From the NCBI RefSeq assembly GCF_025717675.1, contig NZ_JAJIRT010000014.1:62001-126000 (forward strand): a stretch of DNA of 64,000 nt, in the 5' to 3' direction. Positions 53,878 to 63,007 of the stretch are shown here, piece by piece. Under the pieces are notes generated by a model, which was given only the letters and a program-made list of their open reading frames with translations, was not told where the DNA came from and did not search any database. Numbering within the stretch: the stretch's first letter is position 1; each line of letters opens with the position of its first letter. The position numbers and the translations under genes were made by a program. The DNA comes from Paucibacter sp. DJ2R-2 (GTDB lineage Bacteria > Pseudomonadota > Gammaproteobacteria > Burkholderiales > Burkholderiaceae_C).

Positions 53878-55067
53878 GGCTTGAGCACCCGTCCCAGGGC
53901 AGCGCCGGGCTCGGCGACGCAGATGCGGTCGCGCCCTTCGGATTTGGCCCGGTAGACCAGCCAGTCCGCCAGGGCCAAGCTGTGTTCGCCCTGCGGGTCG
54001 CCACTTTGGCAGGGCGCCACGCCGAAGCTGGCGCTCAACTTCAGGGGCTGCTCGCGCCAGACCAGAGGGCTGCGCCGCAAGGCCTCGCACATGCGCTGCG
54101 CCACCCGGCTGGCGTCGGCCAAGGAGGTGTGCGGCAGCAGCACGCAGAACTCCTCGCCACCGAGGCGGCCGAGGCGGTCGAGGTCGCGCATATTGGCGCG
54201 CAGCACACCCACCAGATGCAGCAGGGCGGCATCGCCGGCGGCGTGACCGTGGCTGTCGTTGATGCGTTTGAAGTGATCGACATCGAGCACCACCAGGCAG
54301 TGACTCTGGCCCCGCTCGGCCTGGGCCTGCAGGGTCTGCAATTCGCTGCCCAGGGCGCGCCGGTTCAAGGCATCGGTCAGCGGGTCGCGCAAGGTCATGT
54401 AGCGGATGCGGTCGATCAGCCGCGTCACGACGATGCCGACCAGGCCGATGCCGATGGCCAGGGTCAGCAGCAGATAGGCCCAGGCCAGCCAAGCGCTGGC
54501 GTGGTCGCCTTGCACAAAGAAGGGTCGCTGCTCGTTCATCCACAGCAGCGAGACGCTGCGGCCCAGCAACATGGCCGCCAGCAGCAGATAGGGCAGCAGC
54601 AGAAAGCGCCGGACCCCGTCGGTCAGGGTGGCGCGACCGCCGGTGTGCACGTCCTTCGCGGCCAGCAAGGTCAGCAAACCCATGCCGGCCGAAGTGGCGG
54701 CCAGGGCCGCGGCGCTGCGGCCGCTGGCGTTACCGGCCAGCATGGCCAAGGTGGCCAGGCCGGCGACACTGCCAATGTCCAGCCAGCGCATGCGCAGCCG
54801 CATCATGCGGCGTATGCCTAGGGCCATCAGGGTGAAGCCGAGCAGGCTCAGGAGTTTCTGCAACCAGCCCTGCAGCACATCCGGCCACCAGGCCTGGCAA
54901 TCGAGGCAGAGCAGGGCCGGAATGATGGCGAAATAGGCCGCCGCCAGCAGCAGGGCCGCGGTCGGGGCGATGCGGAACACCCGCGACATGATCAGCCAGA
55001 CCAGTGCCATGAAGCCGTGGAAGGCGGCACTCACTTGCAGCAGGGTATTGGCATCGAACAGCGACAT
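53874..55067 (-). CDS. Membrane diguanylate cyclase (GGDEF)
   Basis: 397 aa. Six or so N-terminal helices, then a GGDEF domain with GGEEF and RDLD inhibitory site. It is the upstream member of a two-gene operon of related cyclases; both share the hydrophobic sensor layout and the RLGGEEFCVLLP core, which suggests a duplication that diverged in the sensor part. Confidence 0.92.
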   Translation of the reverse strand: MSLFDANTLLQVSAAFHGFMALVWLIMSRVFRIAPTAALLLAAAYFAIIPALLCLDCQAWWPDVLQGWLQKLLSLLGFTLMALGIRRMMRLRMRWLDIGSVAGLATLAMLAGNASGRSAAALAATSAGMGLLTLLAAKDVHTGGRATLTDGVRRFLLLPYLLLAAMLLGRSVSLLWMNEQRPFFVQGDHASAWLAWAYLLLTLAIGIGLVGIVVTRLIDRIRYMTLRDPLTDALNRRALGSELQTLQAQAERGQSHCLVVLDVDHFKRINDSHGHAAGDAALLHLVGVLRANMRDLDRLGRLGGEEFCVLLPHTSLADASRVAQRMCEALRRSPLVWREQPLKLSASFGVAPCQSGDPQGEHSLALADWLVYRAKSEGRDRICVAEPGAALGRVLKP

Positions 55068-55184
55068 CGACAGCTCAGAACGGCAAGTGAGGGGCAGCAG
55101 GCATGGCCTGCCTCATGATCGCTGAGCCCTGCGGTCGACACAATGGCCCGGCCGCCGAAACTGTGGCCGATTCGCCCGCCTGTT

Positions 55185-56186
55185 TCAGCGCCGCTCGACC
55201 ACGAGCGCTTTCAGGTCGCGGGCGGTTCTGAGTTGCTCGGCGGTGCGGCGGGCGTCCTCGCGCGAGGCATAGGGGCCCGCCTGCAGGCGGTGCAGCCCGC
55301 TGTCCTTGAAGACCGCCAGCAGGGGCGCCAGCCAGCCCAGCTCCGCCAACAAATCGCGGCGCATGGCCTCGGCGCCGTCCAGGCGCGAGAAGGCACCGAG
55401 CTGCACCCAGAAACCGCGCGCGGCGGCTTTGGGGGCCGGTGGCAGTGGCGCTTCCGCCGCAGGCAGGCTGGCCTGGGCAATTTGCTGGGTGGTTTCCTGG
55501 GTTGCGGCACCGGCCGCGGCGTAGACCGGTTCCTGGTCCGGCATCGCGGGCGCTTCGGGCGGGCGCTGGCGCTGCCAGGCGCCGCTGCGGATGTCTTCGA
55601 AAGTGATGCGCTCCACTTCGACCGGACTCACCCCTCGCAGGATGTCGAGCTTGAGCGCGGCCGTGTAGCTGAGGTCGATGATGCGGCCGCGGTGAAAGGG
55701 GCCGCGGTCATTGATGCGCACCAGCACTTCGCGGCCATTGGCCGGATTGCGCACCCGGGCATAGCCGGGGATGGGGATGGTCGCGTGGGCGCCGGTCATG
55801 GCGTACATGTTGTAGATCTCGCCGCTGGAGGTGGGCTTGCCGTGGAATTTCTTGCCATACCAGGAGGCCAGGCCGCGTTCGACCAGGGGCAGGTCTTCGG
55901 TCATGGGCTCGTAGCGTTGGCCGAAGACCTCGTAGGGTTTGTTGGGCCCGCCCTTGCGGACCGGCTCCAGCTTGGGCGTGGCATCGGGCACCTGGGCCAA
56001 GCCGGGCGGGATGATGGCTTCTGGGCCATCTCGTTCGATGCCGCTGGGTGCCGGAGTGGCGCGGGGCTTGGGCTCGCCGGTGCCGGACGGGCCGCTGGCG
56101 CAGCCGAAGAGGCTGGCCAGGCTGCAGGCGGAGAGGAGGTGAAGGAGTGCAGAAGGACGCGTTGGCGCCGAGGGGCGTATCGACAT
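55185..56186 (-). CDS. rlpA: RlpA-family septal-ring lipoprotein with SPOR domain
   Basis: 333 aa. A lipobox LFGC ends the signal peptide near residue 29. The double-psi beta-barrel carries ASWYGKKFHGKPTSSGE and NDRGPF, the catalytic region of RlpA lytic transglycosylases. The C-terminal SPOR domain (FWVQLGAFSRLDGAEAM) binds denuded glycan strands at the division site. Confidence 0.93.
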   Translation of the reverse strand: MSIRPSAPTRPSALLHLLSACSLASLFGCASGPSGTGEPKPRATPAPSGIERDGPEAIIPPGLAQVPDATPKLEPVRKGGPNKPYEVFGQRYEPMTEDLPLVERGLASWYGKKFHGKPTSSGEIYNMYAMTGAHATIPIPGYARVRNPANGREVLVRINDRGPFHRGRIIDLSYTAALKLDILRGVSPVEVERITFEDIRSGAWQRQRPPEAPAMPDQEPVYAAAGAATQETTQQIAQASLPAAEAPLPPAPKAAARGFWVQLGAFSRLDGAEAMRRDLLAELGWLAPLLAVFKDSGLHRLQAGPYASREDARRTAEQLRTARDLKALVVERR

Positions 56187-56295
56187 GGCCGCCACCCTAC
56201 ACACCGGCGACCGGATTGCCAAGTGCGCAGCAGCGCCGCGACGCCGCCCGGTCGTATGCTTGGCAACCTCACAAGGCAATGCAGGACCTCCCGAC

Positions 56296-56997
56296 ATGAG
56301 CTTCAGCTACATCTTCCCCCCGGCCGAACAGCCCAGCGTGGCGGTGCGCGGCAGCAGCGCGCGCTATGCCGTCAGCCGCATCTTCTGCGTCGGCCGCAAC
56401 TACGCCGCCCATGCGCGCGAGATGGGCTCCGACCCCGACCGCGAGCCGCCCTTCTACTTCAGCAAGCCGGCCAGCGCCCTGGTACCTTCGGGCTCCACCG
56501 TGCCCTATCCGCCCGGCACGCAGAACTACCACTATGAGATGGAGTTGGTGATCGCCATTGGCGCACCGGTGTTCAAGGTCACGCCAGAAGTGGCGCGCGC
56601 CGCCGTCTGGGCCTATGCCGCCGGCCTGGACATGACGCGCCGTGACCTGCAGGCCGAGGCCAAGGCCAATGGCCGGCCTTGGGACACGGCCAAGGGCTTT
56701 GAGCAATCGGCCGTCATCACCGAGCTGGTGCGCGTCAGCGACACCGGCGTGCTGCAAGCGGGCGCCATCACCCTGGCCGTCAACGGCGTGCAGAAGCAGC
56801 GCGGCGACATCGCCGACATGATCTGGAGCGTGCCCGAGATCGTCGCCAACCTCTCGCAGTTCTACCACCTGCAGCCGGGCGACCTGATCTACACCGGCAC
56901 GCCGGACGGCGTCGGTGCCGTGCGGCCCGGCGATGAGATCAGCGGCCATATCGACGGCCTGCCGGCCCTGAGCCTGCGCATCGGTGAGCCCGACTAG
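56296..56997 (+). CDS. Fumarylacetoacetate hydrolase-family protein
   Basis: 233 aa. The metal-binding Glu lies in YEMELVIAIG, and GRPWDTAKGFEQSA and GDLIYTGTPDGVG complete the FAH core. Members hydrolyse or decarboxylate acyl-pyruvates such as oxaloacetate. The ATG at 56296 starts MSFSYIFPP, matching close homologues as I recall them. It lies 36 nt before nadC. Confidence 0.9.
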   Translation: MSFSYIFPPAEQPSVAVRGSSARYAVSRIFCVGRNYAAHAREMGSDPDREPPFYFSKPASALVPSGSTVPYPPGTQNYHYEMELVIAIGAPVFKVTPEVARAAVWAYAAGLDMTRRDLQAEAKANGRPWDTAKGFEQSAVITELVRVSDTGVLQAGAITLAVNGVQKQRGDIADMIWSVPEIVANLSQFYHLQPGDLIYTGTPDGVGAVRPGDEISGHIDGLPALSLRIGEPD

Positions 56998-57033
56998 ACT
57001 CTCGGTCTTTGTATTTGCCGGAAGCCGCCCGCC

Positions 57034-57900
57034 ATGTTTGACCACAACGAGACCCTGGACCAAGCCCGCCAGCGCAATGTGCGCGACGCCCTGTTCGAGG
57101 ATGTCGGCGTGTGCGACTGGACGGCCCAACTGGTGCCGGCCGGCCGGCGCGTCAAAGCCCATGTGCGGGTGCGTGAGGACGCGGTGCTGTGCGGCCGCGA
57201 TTGGTTCGAGGCGGTGTTTGCCGCCCTCGACCCGAGCAGCCGCATCGAATGGCTGTACGCGGAAGGCGCGCGCATGGCCGCCGACACCTTGGTGTGCCAG
57301 ATTGAAGCAGACGGCCGCCTGCTGCTGACGGCCGAGCGCCCGGCGCTGAACTTTCTGCAACTGCTCTCGGCCACCGCGACGCTGACCCGCGCCCATGTCG
57401 ACGCCATCGCCGGCGCCAGCAGCAACCCGCGCGGCTGTGTGGTGCTGGACACGCGCAAGACCCTGCCCGGTCTGCGCCTGGCGCAAAAGTACGCGGTCCG
57501 CGTGGGCGGCGGGGCCAACCAGCGCCTCGCGCTGTATCACGGCATCCTGATCAAGGAAAACCACATCGCCGCGGCCGGCGGCGTGTCCGAGGCCTTGCGT
57601 GCCGCCCAGGCGCTGAACGCTGGGGTGGACATCCAGATCGAGGTCGAATCCCTGGCCGAGCTGCAGGAGGCCCTGGCCGCCGGCGCCGTCAGCGTGCTGC
57701 TGGATAACTTCAGCGAGGCCGAGATGATCGAGGCGGTGCGCCTCAATGCCGGCCGTGCGCTTTTGGAAGTCTCGGGCGGCGTGGCCTTGGATCAGCTGCG
57801 CTGGATCGCCGCCACCGGCGTGGACCGCATCTCGATCGGCCGCCTGACCAAGGACATCAAGGCCGTGGACTTCTCGATGCGGGTGGACGGCCCCGTCTGA
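57034..57900 (+). CDS. nadC: Nicotinate-nucleotide pyrophosphorylase (carboxylating)
   Basis: 288 aa. It joins quinolinate and PRPP to make nicotinate mononucleotide in NAD synthesis. The motif DTRKTLPGLRLAQKYAV and the C-terminal EVSGGVALDQL and DRISIGRLTKDIKA are typical. The usual NHR after GGG reads NQR here (GGGANQRLALYHG), a minor variant. The neighbouring NAD genes nadA/nadB are not in the window. Confidence 0.94.
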   Translation: MFDHNETLDQARQRNVRDALFEDVGVCDWTAQLVPAGRRVKAHVRVREDAVLCGRDWFEAVFAALDPSSRIEWLYAEGARMAADTLVCQIEADGRLLLTAERPALNFLQLLSATATLTRAHVDAIAGASSNPRGCVVLDTRKTLPGLRLAQKYAVRVGGGANQRLALYHGILIKENHIAAAGGVSEALRAAQALNAGVDIQIEVESLAELQEALAAGAVSVLLDNFSEAEMIEAVRLNAGRALLEVSGGVALDQLRWIAATGVDRISIGRLTKDIKAVDFSMRVDGPV

Positions 57901-58079
57901 CTGGGGCGCACGTGGCTGGCTGGCCCCGTGTTTTCCCATCCCCCCCGTTTTTGCGGATCCCAGGTCTTTTCCACTGCGATATTCTTGCTTCACAGACCGC
58001 GGCTGTTTTGCCGCAGTGACGGGTGGCGCGGGACGCAAGCGACCCCGACACCTTCCGACAGAGAAAGAAGGGCTCCGGC

Positions 58080-58580
58080 ATGAAATTCTCGACCTTGGCC
58101 TTCGCGGCCGTATTGGCCCTGGCAGGTGGCGCGGCACAGGCCGCCACCTACAACCTCGGTGACATCACCGCCACGGGCGCGCAGCAAAATTCGGCGACCT
58201 TCGCCAACGGCGTCAGCTTCAGCGATACCTGGAACTTCACGCTGAGCAGCTACAGCGATGTGTCGGTGCTGATCAGCGCCAACTTCTCGCGCCCCGAGTT
58301 CGCCTTCAGCAACTTCCAGGCGACCGTCAGCGGCGGCAACCTGCCCGGCGCTGTACCCCTGAACCTGACCGCGGGCAATTCCTTCCAGATCCTGGAGGGC
58401 GCGGGCGACGCCATCGCCGGCAACTACAGCATCACCGTCAGTGGTGTCTCCAACCGCAACAACAGCCTCTACACCTTCGGCATCGACGTGACGCCGGTGC
58501 CCGAGCCCAGCAGCTATGCCTTGCTGATGGCGGGCCTGGGTGTGGTCGGCTTCATGGCCAGGCGCAGCCGCAAGGTCTGA
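58080..58580 (+). CDS. PEP-CTERM sorting-domain protein, small
   Basis: 166 aa. Signal peptide (LAFAAVLALAGGAAQA-A), a beta-rich ectodomain, and the C-terminal sorting signal VPEPSSYALLMAGLGVVGF followed by MARRSRK. The ATG at 58080 has GAAGGG about 7 nt upstream. FxDxA-type short PEP-CTERM proteins have this size. It ends at a bidirectional terminator. Confidence 0.88.
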   Translation: MKFSTLAFAAVLALAGGAAQAATYNLGDITATGAQQNSATFANGVSFSDTWNFTLSSYSDVSVLISANFSRPEFAFSNFQATVSGGNLPGAVPLNLTAGNSFQILEGAGDAIAGNYSITVSGVSNRNNSLYTFGIDVTPVPEPSSYALLMAGLGVVGFMARRSRKV

Positions 58581-58613
58581 ACCAGGCCCGGGTGGGCCCA
58601 GCACAAAGAAAAG

Positions 58614-58638
58614 AAAAAGCGGGCAGAGCCCGCTTTTT
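58614..58638. terminator. Bidirectional Rho-independent terminator
   Basis: GCGGGC-AGA-GCCCGC (58619-58633) flanked by A5 on the left and T5 on the right. It can end both the rightward PEP-CTERM gene and the leftward chemoreceptor gene. Confidence 0.9.
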
Positions 58639-58664
58639 CATGGCTGAAAGGCGTTCGCGTCGGC

Positions 58665-60215
58665 TCAGGCGAAGCGGAACACCGCCACCGATTGCGCCAG
58701 CTTCTCGGCATGGAACTTGAGGCTCTCGGCCGCGGCCGCGGTCTGCTCGACCAGGGCTGCGTTTTGCTGCGTGCCGGCGTCGATGCTGGACACGGAGGCG
58801 TTGATCTGGGAGATGTCCCGGCTCTGGGTTTCGGCCGCCTGGGTGACCTGGGCGATGCGGGCCGAGACCTGGCGGACCTCGTCGACGATGCGTTCCATCG
58901 ATGCACCGGCTTCGTTGACCAGGCGGTTGCCCACCTCGACCCGTTCGACCGAGTTGTTGATCATGGATTTGATCTCGCGCGCGGCCTGGGTGCTGCGCTG
59001 GGCCAGCTGCCTCACCTCGCTGGCCACCACGGCAAAGCCCCGCCCCTGTTCCCCCGCGCGGGCCGCCTCGACCGCGGCATTGAGCGCCAGGATATTGGTC
59101 TGAAAGGCAATGCCGTCGATGACGCCGATGATCTCGGCGATCTTGTGGCTGGCGCCGGCGATCTCGTTCATGGTGTGCACGACCTGCTGCACATGCTGGC
59201 CACCTTGCTCGGCCACGCTGCGCGCCGAGTCGGCCATTTGAGTGGCGGAACGTGAGTGCTCGGCCGCCTCACGAATCGATCCGGTCATCTGCTCCATGGC
59301 CGCGGCAGTCTGCTGCAGCGAGGAGGACTGTTGCTCGGTGCGGCCGCTGAGGCTCTGGTTGCCGACGCTGATCTCCTGCGCAGCCAGGCTCATGCTTTGC
59401 ACCGCTTGGGCGATACCGCTGGCCAGCTGCGCCAGCGAAAGGCGGGTGTGCTCCAGCTTGTCCATCACGCTGCCCGGCCGGCCCTGCAGCGGCACGCTGA
59501 AGTCACCCTGGGCCAGGGCTTGGCAGACCCGCATGAGCTCCTGCGGTTCGGCGCCAAGCTGGCGGCTGATGCGGCGTGCCACCCAGAGGCTGATGGCGAT
59601 CGAGGCGCTGGCCAGCAGCAGCAGGCCGAGGACGATGCCGGCGCGCGACTGCCGGGCCTCGCGGATGGCGGCTTCGGCCTGGGCCCGCATCTGCTGCGCT
59701 TCCTGGTTGACCAGCTGGCGCTGCTGCGCCGTGACCTGGTTCAGGGCCAGCTGTGCGGGCCGGACCTTTTCGACCACCAGTGCTTTGACGTCGTCAAAGC
59801 GGCCTTCGTCGATCATGCCGGGCAGCTGGCGCGTCAGCGCCTCCATGGTGGCCGTGCCGGCCTTGAGCTGGGCCCATTGGGCCGCCTGCTCGGGCGTCCA
59901 GGGGCTCTGGTCCAGCTGGGCGGCCAATGCTCCCAGTGCGTCGGCCTGGGCTTTCAGCTCGGCCTGCAGCTGGGCTTGGACCTTGATGTCCTCGTTGATG
60001 GCCAGGTCGCGCACGGTGATGGCGCGGCCCAGGTTGTTGGCCTCAAGACTGGACACCGAGGCCAGCTTGGCCACCAGGTCTTGGGTGGCCGCTTGCAGCT
60101 GTTCGCTGAGGGCGTGCACCTGCCACAAGGCCACGCCTGCCAGAGCCGACAGGCTCAGGATGACGGCGGCGAAGGCGGCGAGCAGCGTGCGTTGGATCGT
60201 GATCTCTTTTTTCAT
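58665..60215 (-). CDS. Methyl-accepting chemotaxis protein
   Basis: 516 aa. One N-terminal helix, a periplasmic four-helix-bundle-like ligand domain of about 150 residues, a second helix near 190-212, HAMP, then the signalling hairpin with [20 protein letters not shown]. The C-terminus lacks the NWETF-type methylesterase tether. It has AGGGAG before the ATG. It lies 34 nt downstream of a PstS-like binding protein gene in the same direction, so it probably reports on that protein. Confidence 0.93.
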   Translation of the reverse strand: MKKEITIQRTLLAAFAAVILSLSALAGVALWQVHALSEQLQAATQDLVAKLASVSSLEANNLGRAITVRDLAINEDIKVQAQLQAELKAQADALGALAAQLDQSPWTPEQAAQWAQLKAGTATMEALTRQLPGMIDEGRFDDVKALVVEKVRPAQLALNQVTAQQRQLVNQEAQQMRAQAEAAIREARQSRAGIVLGLLLLASASIAISLWVARRISRQLGAEPQELMRVCQALAQGDFSVPLQGRPGSVMDKLEHTRLSLAQLASGIAQAVQSMSLAAQEISVGNQSLSGRTEQQSSSLQQTAAAMEQMTGSIREAAEHSRSATQMADSARSVAEQGGQHVQQVVHTMNEIAGASHKIAEIIGVIDGIAFQTNILALNAAVEAARAGEQGRGFAVVASEVRQLAQRSTQAAREIKSMINNSVERVEVGNRLVNEAGASMERIVDEVRQVSARIAQVTQAAETQSRDISQINASVSSIDAGTQQNAALVEQTAAAAESLKFHAEKLAQSVAVFRFA

Positions 60216-60249
60216 TTGAACTCCCTGGATCCGAACGGGCTGCGGGGCG

Positions 60250-61041
60250 CTATTGCAGGAACAGCTTTTTGGCCTCCGTGCTGAGCAGGTAGTCGAGTAC
60301 TTTGCGCACCTCCGGTGTGGGCTCACCGACCGTCACCAGCCCCAGGGGGCGCGACAGCGCTGGCGCCTTCAATTCCTTGATCTTGCCCTTGGCCGATTCG
60401 GCCGTGCCCGAGCCGACATAGCCGATGGCGGCCTTGTCGCGCGCCACCTCGGCCAGTTCGGCGGCGCTGGTGCGAAGCTCTTTGGCGCCGCTGGCGAAGG
60501 CCTGGCCGGCCAGCAACTGCTTTTCCAGCACGCCGCGCGTGCCCGAGCCGGGCGCGCCGGTCACGACCAGCACGGCCAGGTCGGGGCCGCCGACCTCTTT
60601 CCAGTTCTGCAGCTTGCCGCTGAGCAGGCCGCGCAGCTGTTCGCGGCTCAGCTCCTTCACCGGGTTGTCGTTGTGAACAATGGGCACGAGCTGATCGGTC
60701 AGCAGGGTGTGCAGCTTCAGGCCCGCGGGCGCGGCCACGCTGCCGGCCTTTTTGGCGTCGTCCACGGCCTCGTCCAGCGAGGCCGACACGGCCGCCACCT
60801 TGACCTTGCCGTCGAACAGCATCTGCATGCCTTTGCCGGTGCCCACCGACAGCATCTTCAGTTCGATGCCTGTGGCCTCACGCAGCTTGGCCTGGCTGGG
60901 CTCGACGATGGACTTGGCCACGGTGGACGAGCCGGCCACTTCCACGACCTGCGCTTGGGCAGTCGAGAGCGCCAGGAAGAGCGCGACAGGCAGGGCGGAT
61001 GCCAGGCGCATGCCCAGCTTGAGTTGAAGTGCAGACAGCAT
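60250..61041 (-). CDS. PstS-like periplasmic phosphate-binding protein
   Basis: 263 aa with a Sec signal peptide ([13 protein letters not shown]). The body has the PstS/PBP-like pattern [12 protein letters not shown] and [12 protein letters not shown], which contact phosphate through Ser/Thr/Arg. GAGGAC precedes the ATG. No pstCAB genes follow; instead a chemoreceptor does. A strong Pho box lies about 105 nt upstream. Confidence 0.9.
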   Translation of the reverse strand: MLSALQLKLGMRLASALPVALFLALSTAQAQVVEVAGSSTVAKSIVEPSQAKLREATGIELKMLSVGTGKGMQMLFDGKVKVAAVSASLDEAVDDAKKAGSVAAPAGLKLHTLLTDQLVPIVHNDNPVKELSREQLRGLLSGKLQNWKEVGGPDLAVLVVTGAPGSGTRGVLEKQLLAGQAFASGAKELRTSAAELAEVARDKAAIGYVGSGTAESAKGKIKELKAPALSRPLGLVTVGEPTPEVRKVLDYLLSTEAKKLFLQ

Positions 61042-61128
61042 GCAAAGTCCTCAGAGTGGGGCAAACAAAGGGCGCAGGCCGGAGCGGCGAGGTGTGCGCA
61101 ATGACACCCATGCCGCGACCTGCGAGCC

Positions 61129-61162
61129 ATTCTTTGGACGCTCTGTGACACAACCGTGACAA
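61129..61162 (-). promoter_or_regulatory. Pho box and -10 element of the binding protein/chemoreceptor operon
   Basis: On the - strand, TTGTCAC (61162-61156) and GTGTCAC (61151-61145) are PhoB half-sites at the exact 11-nt period with the GGTT spacer. The hexamer AAGAAT (61134-61129) lies 10 nt after the second half-site, the usual place of the -10 in Pho promoters. The operon start codon is about 90 nt further on. Confidence 0.72.
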
Positions 61163-61255
61163 GCGCTGGCGCGCGGCCACGATTTACTTGCTTTTGAAGC
61201 CTGGGGCTGTGTTTTCAGCCTGGTTCCCGCTCTCGGATCCTTGCTGTCGGTCGCT

Positions 61256-62020
61256 TCAGGACAGGCCGGCGTACAGCTCGGCGAACTCCAGCGTCAGCTT
61301 GTGACGCGGGTCCAGATGGACCATGGGGCGAGAGAGTTCGTGCGACTCCTTGATCTTGACGCTGGCGCTCAAGTAAGGCGTTAGCACCGGCAGGCCTTCG
61401 TCGATCAAGGCTTGCACCGTGCGCTGGGGCAGGGCGGCGCGGGCCTGGAACTGGTTGACGATGATGCCCTCGACCTGCAACTCGCGGTTGTGGTCGGCCT
61501 GGATTTCCTTGACGTTGTCGAGCAGCTCATAGAGCGCGCGGCGCGAGAACTCGTCGCAATCGAAGGGGATCAGGCAACTCTGGGCCGCGATCAGGGCCGA
61601 GCGGGTGTAGAAATTCAGCGAGGGCGGGGTGTCGATCCAGATCTCGTCATAGTCCTCGCTCAGCTCGGCCAGGGCGTCGCGCAGCTTGTAGATCTTGTAG
61701 CGGCTCTCGAGCTTGCTGTGCAGTTCGTCCAGCGCCGCGCTGGCTGGCATCAGATGCAGATTGTCCCAGGGCGTGGCGACGATGAAGTCGCTGGTCTTTG
61801 GGCTGCGCACGCTGAACTTGAGCGTGGTTTCGAAGAACTCGGCCGCGCCGGCTTGTTCCTCGTCGGCGGCGTCGCCGATCAGGTAGCGGCTGGAATTGGC
61901 CTGTCGGTCCAAATCCACCAGCAGGGTGCGCCGGCCTTGGTGCGCGGCCATGGCGGCCAGATTGGCGGTGATGGTCGATTTGCCGACTCCGCCTTTTTGA
62001 TTGAACACAACACGGCGCAT
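61256..62020 (-). CDS. ParA-family ATPase (orphan)
   Basis: 254 aa. Deviant Walker A KGGVGKSTI near residues 8-16, the switch region VDLDRQANSS and IDTPPSLNF. The ATG at 62020 has AGGGG 8 nt upstream; a longer start adds 10 residues. No parB or parS site is adjacent, so it probably positions some other cargo rather than segregating a replicon. Confidence 0.9.
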   Translation of the reverse strand: MRRVVFNQKGGVGKSTITANLAAMAAHQGRRTLLVDLDRQANSSRYLIGDAADEEQAGAAEFFETTLKFSVRSPKTSDFIVATPWDNLHLMPASAALDELHSKLESRYKIYKLRDALAELSEDYDEIWIDTPPSLNFYTRSALIAAQSCLIPFDCDEFSRRALYELLDNVKEIQADHNRELQVEGIIVNQFQARAALPQRTVQALIDEGLPVLTPYLSASVKIKESHELSRPMVHLDPRHKLTLEFAELYAGLS

Positions 62021-62274
62021 CAGGGACCCCTGCTTGTTGGCGATGGCCATATTGTGCACTGCAGCAAAGTGTGCCGAAAGCGGCTCGCTTCATGGCGCCA
62101 GCAACGCCGTACCCCCGCACCCAGGGGGCAACCGGTAGGCGGCCGGTCCGCCACTGGTGCATCACATCAAGCTGTCACAGGCCCTGGACACACTGGCGCC
62201 GCGCTTGGGGGCTGGCCCCTGCTTGCGCCCCCTGGCCCAGGCGACCGGGCCCCCACCACTCCACCAGGCAGAAC

Positions 62275-62961
62275 ATGAAATCAGCTCGTCCCTTCTCCGC
62301 TCCTTCCGCCCTGAGCGCCTTGGTCGCCCTCCTGGCCTTCGCCAGTGCACCGGCCCAGGCCCAGCTCAAGATCACCGAAGTCTCGGCCTGGTCTAGCGGC
62401 AATTCCGCCTATGGCGCCGACTGGTTTGAACTGACGAACTTCGGCAATAGCGCCCTGAGCTTGGTCGGCTGGACCATGGACGACAACTCCAACGGCACGG
62501 CCAAAGTGGCCCTGACCGGCATCACCAGCATTGGCGCGGGCGAGTCGGTGATCTTCACCGAGAAAGCAGTCACGGCCAGCTTTCTGAACACTTGGTTTGC
62601 GGCCCAGGCGCCAGCGGGCCTGCAGATCGGCTTGTATGTGGGGGCCGGCGTGGGCCTCAGTACCGGCGGCGACGCGGTCAATGTGTTCGACACCAGCGGC
62701 GCTTTGCAAGCCCGAGTGGAATTCGGCGCTTCCGGCACAGCAGCGCCGCTTCGGACCTTCGACAACGCGGCCGGCCTGAACAACAGCCCCATCAGCCAAC
62801 TCAGCGTGGTCGGCGTCAACGGCGCCTTCCTCTCGGCCGATGGTCAGGAGATCGGCTCACCCGGCCTGATCGCCGCTGCCGTGCCGGAACCCGAAAGCTA
62901 TGCCTTGATGCTGGCCGGTTTGGGCCTGCTGGCCGCCGTCGCACGCAAGCGCTCGCGCTGA
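62275..62961 (+). CDS. PEP-CTERM protein with lamin-tail domain
   Basis: 228 aa. After a signal peptide (LLAFASAPAQA-Q), a lamin-tail-like domain is visible (ITEVSAWSSG, DWFELTNFGNSALSLVGWT, GESVIF). The C-terminal sorting signal VPEPESYALMLAGLGLLAA ends in RKRSR. Lamin-tail modules in exported bacterial proteins often accompany nucleases or calcium-binding domains, but none is fused here. Confidence 0.88.
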   Translation: MKSARPFSAPSALSALVALLAFASAPAQAQLKITEVSAWSSGNSAYGADWFELTNFGNSALSLVGWTMDDNSNGTAKVALTGITSIGAGESVIFTEKAVTASFLNTWFAAQAPAGLQIGLYVGAGVGLSTGGDAVNVFDTSGALQARVEFGASGTAAPLRTFDNAAGLNNSPISQLSVVGVNGAFLSADGQEIGSPGLIAAAVPEPESYALMLAGLGLLAAVARKRSR

Positions 62962-63007
62962 TAGCCAGCCCGCCTCGCCCGCTCACAGTCACGGACTTCT
63001 CATCCTT

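Noticed and set aside
57901-57940. Terminator after nadC
   Set aside because: GGGGC/GCCCC can pair but the loop is long and the T-run is interrupted; too weak to call.
62160-62235. Sigma-54 promoter before the lamin-tail gene
   Set aside because: GG and GC elements occur but at 9 nt spacing, or with GG instead of GC at the -12 position; none fits the strict -24/-12 rule.
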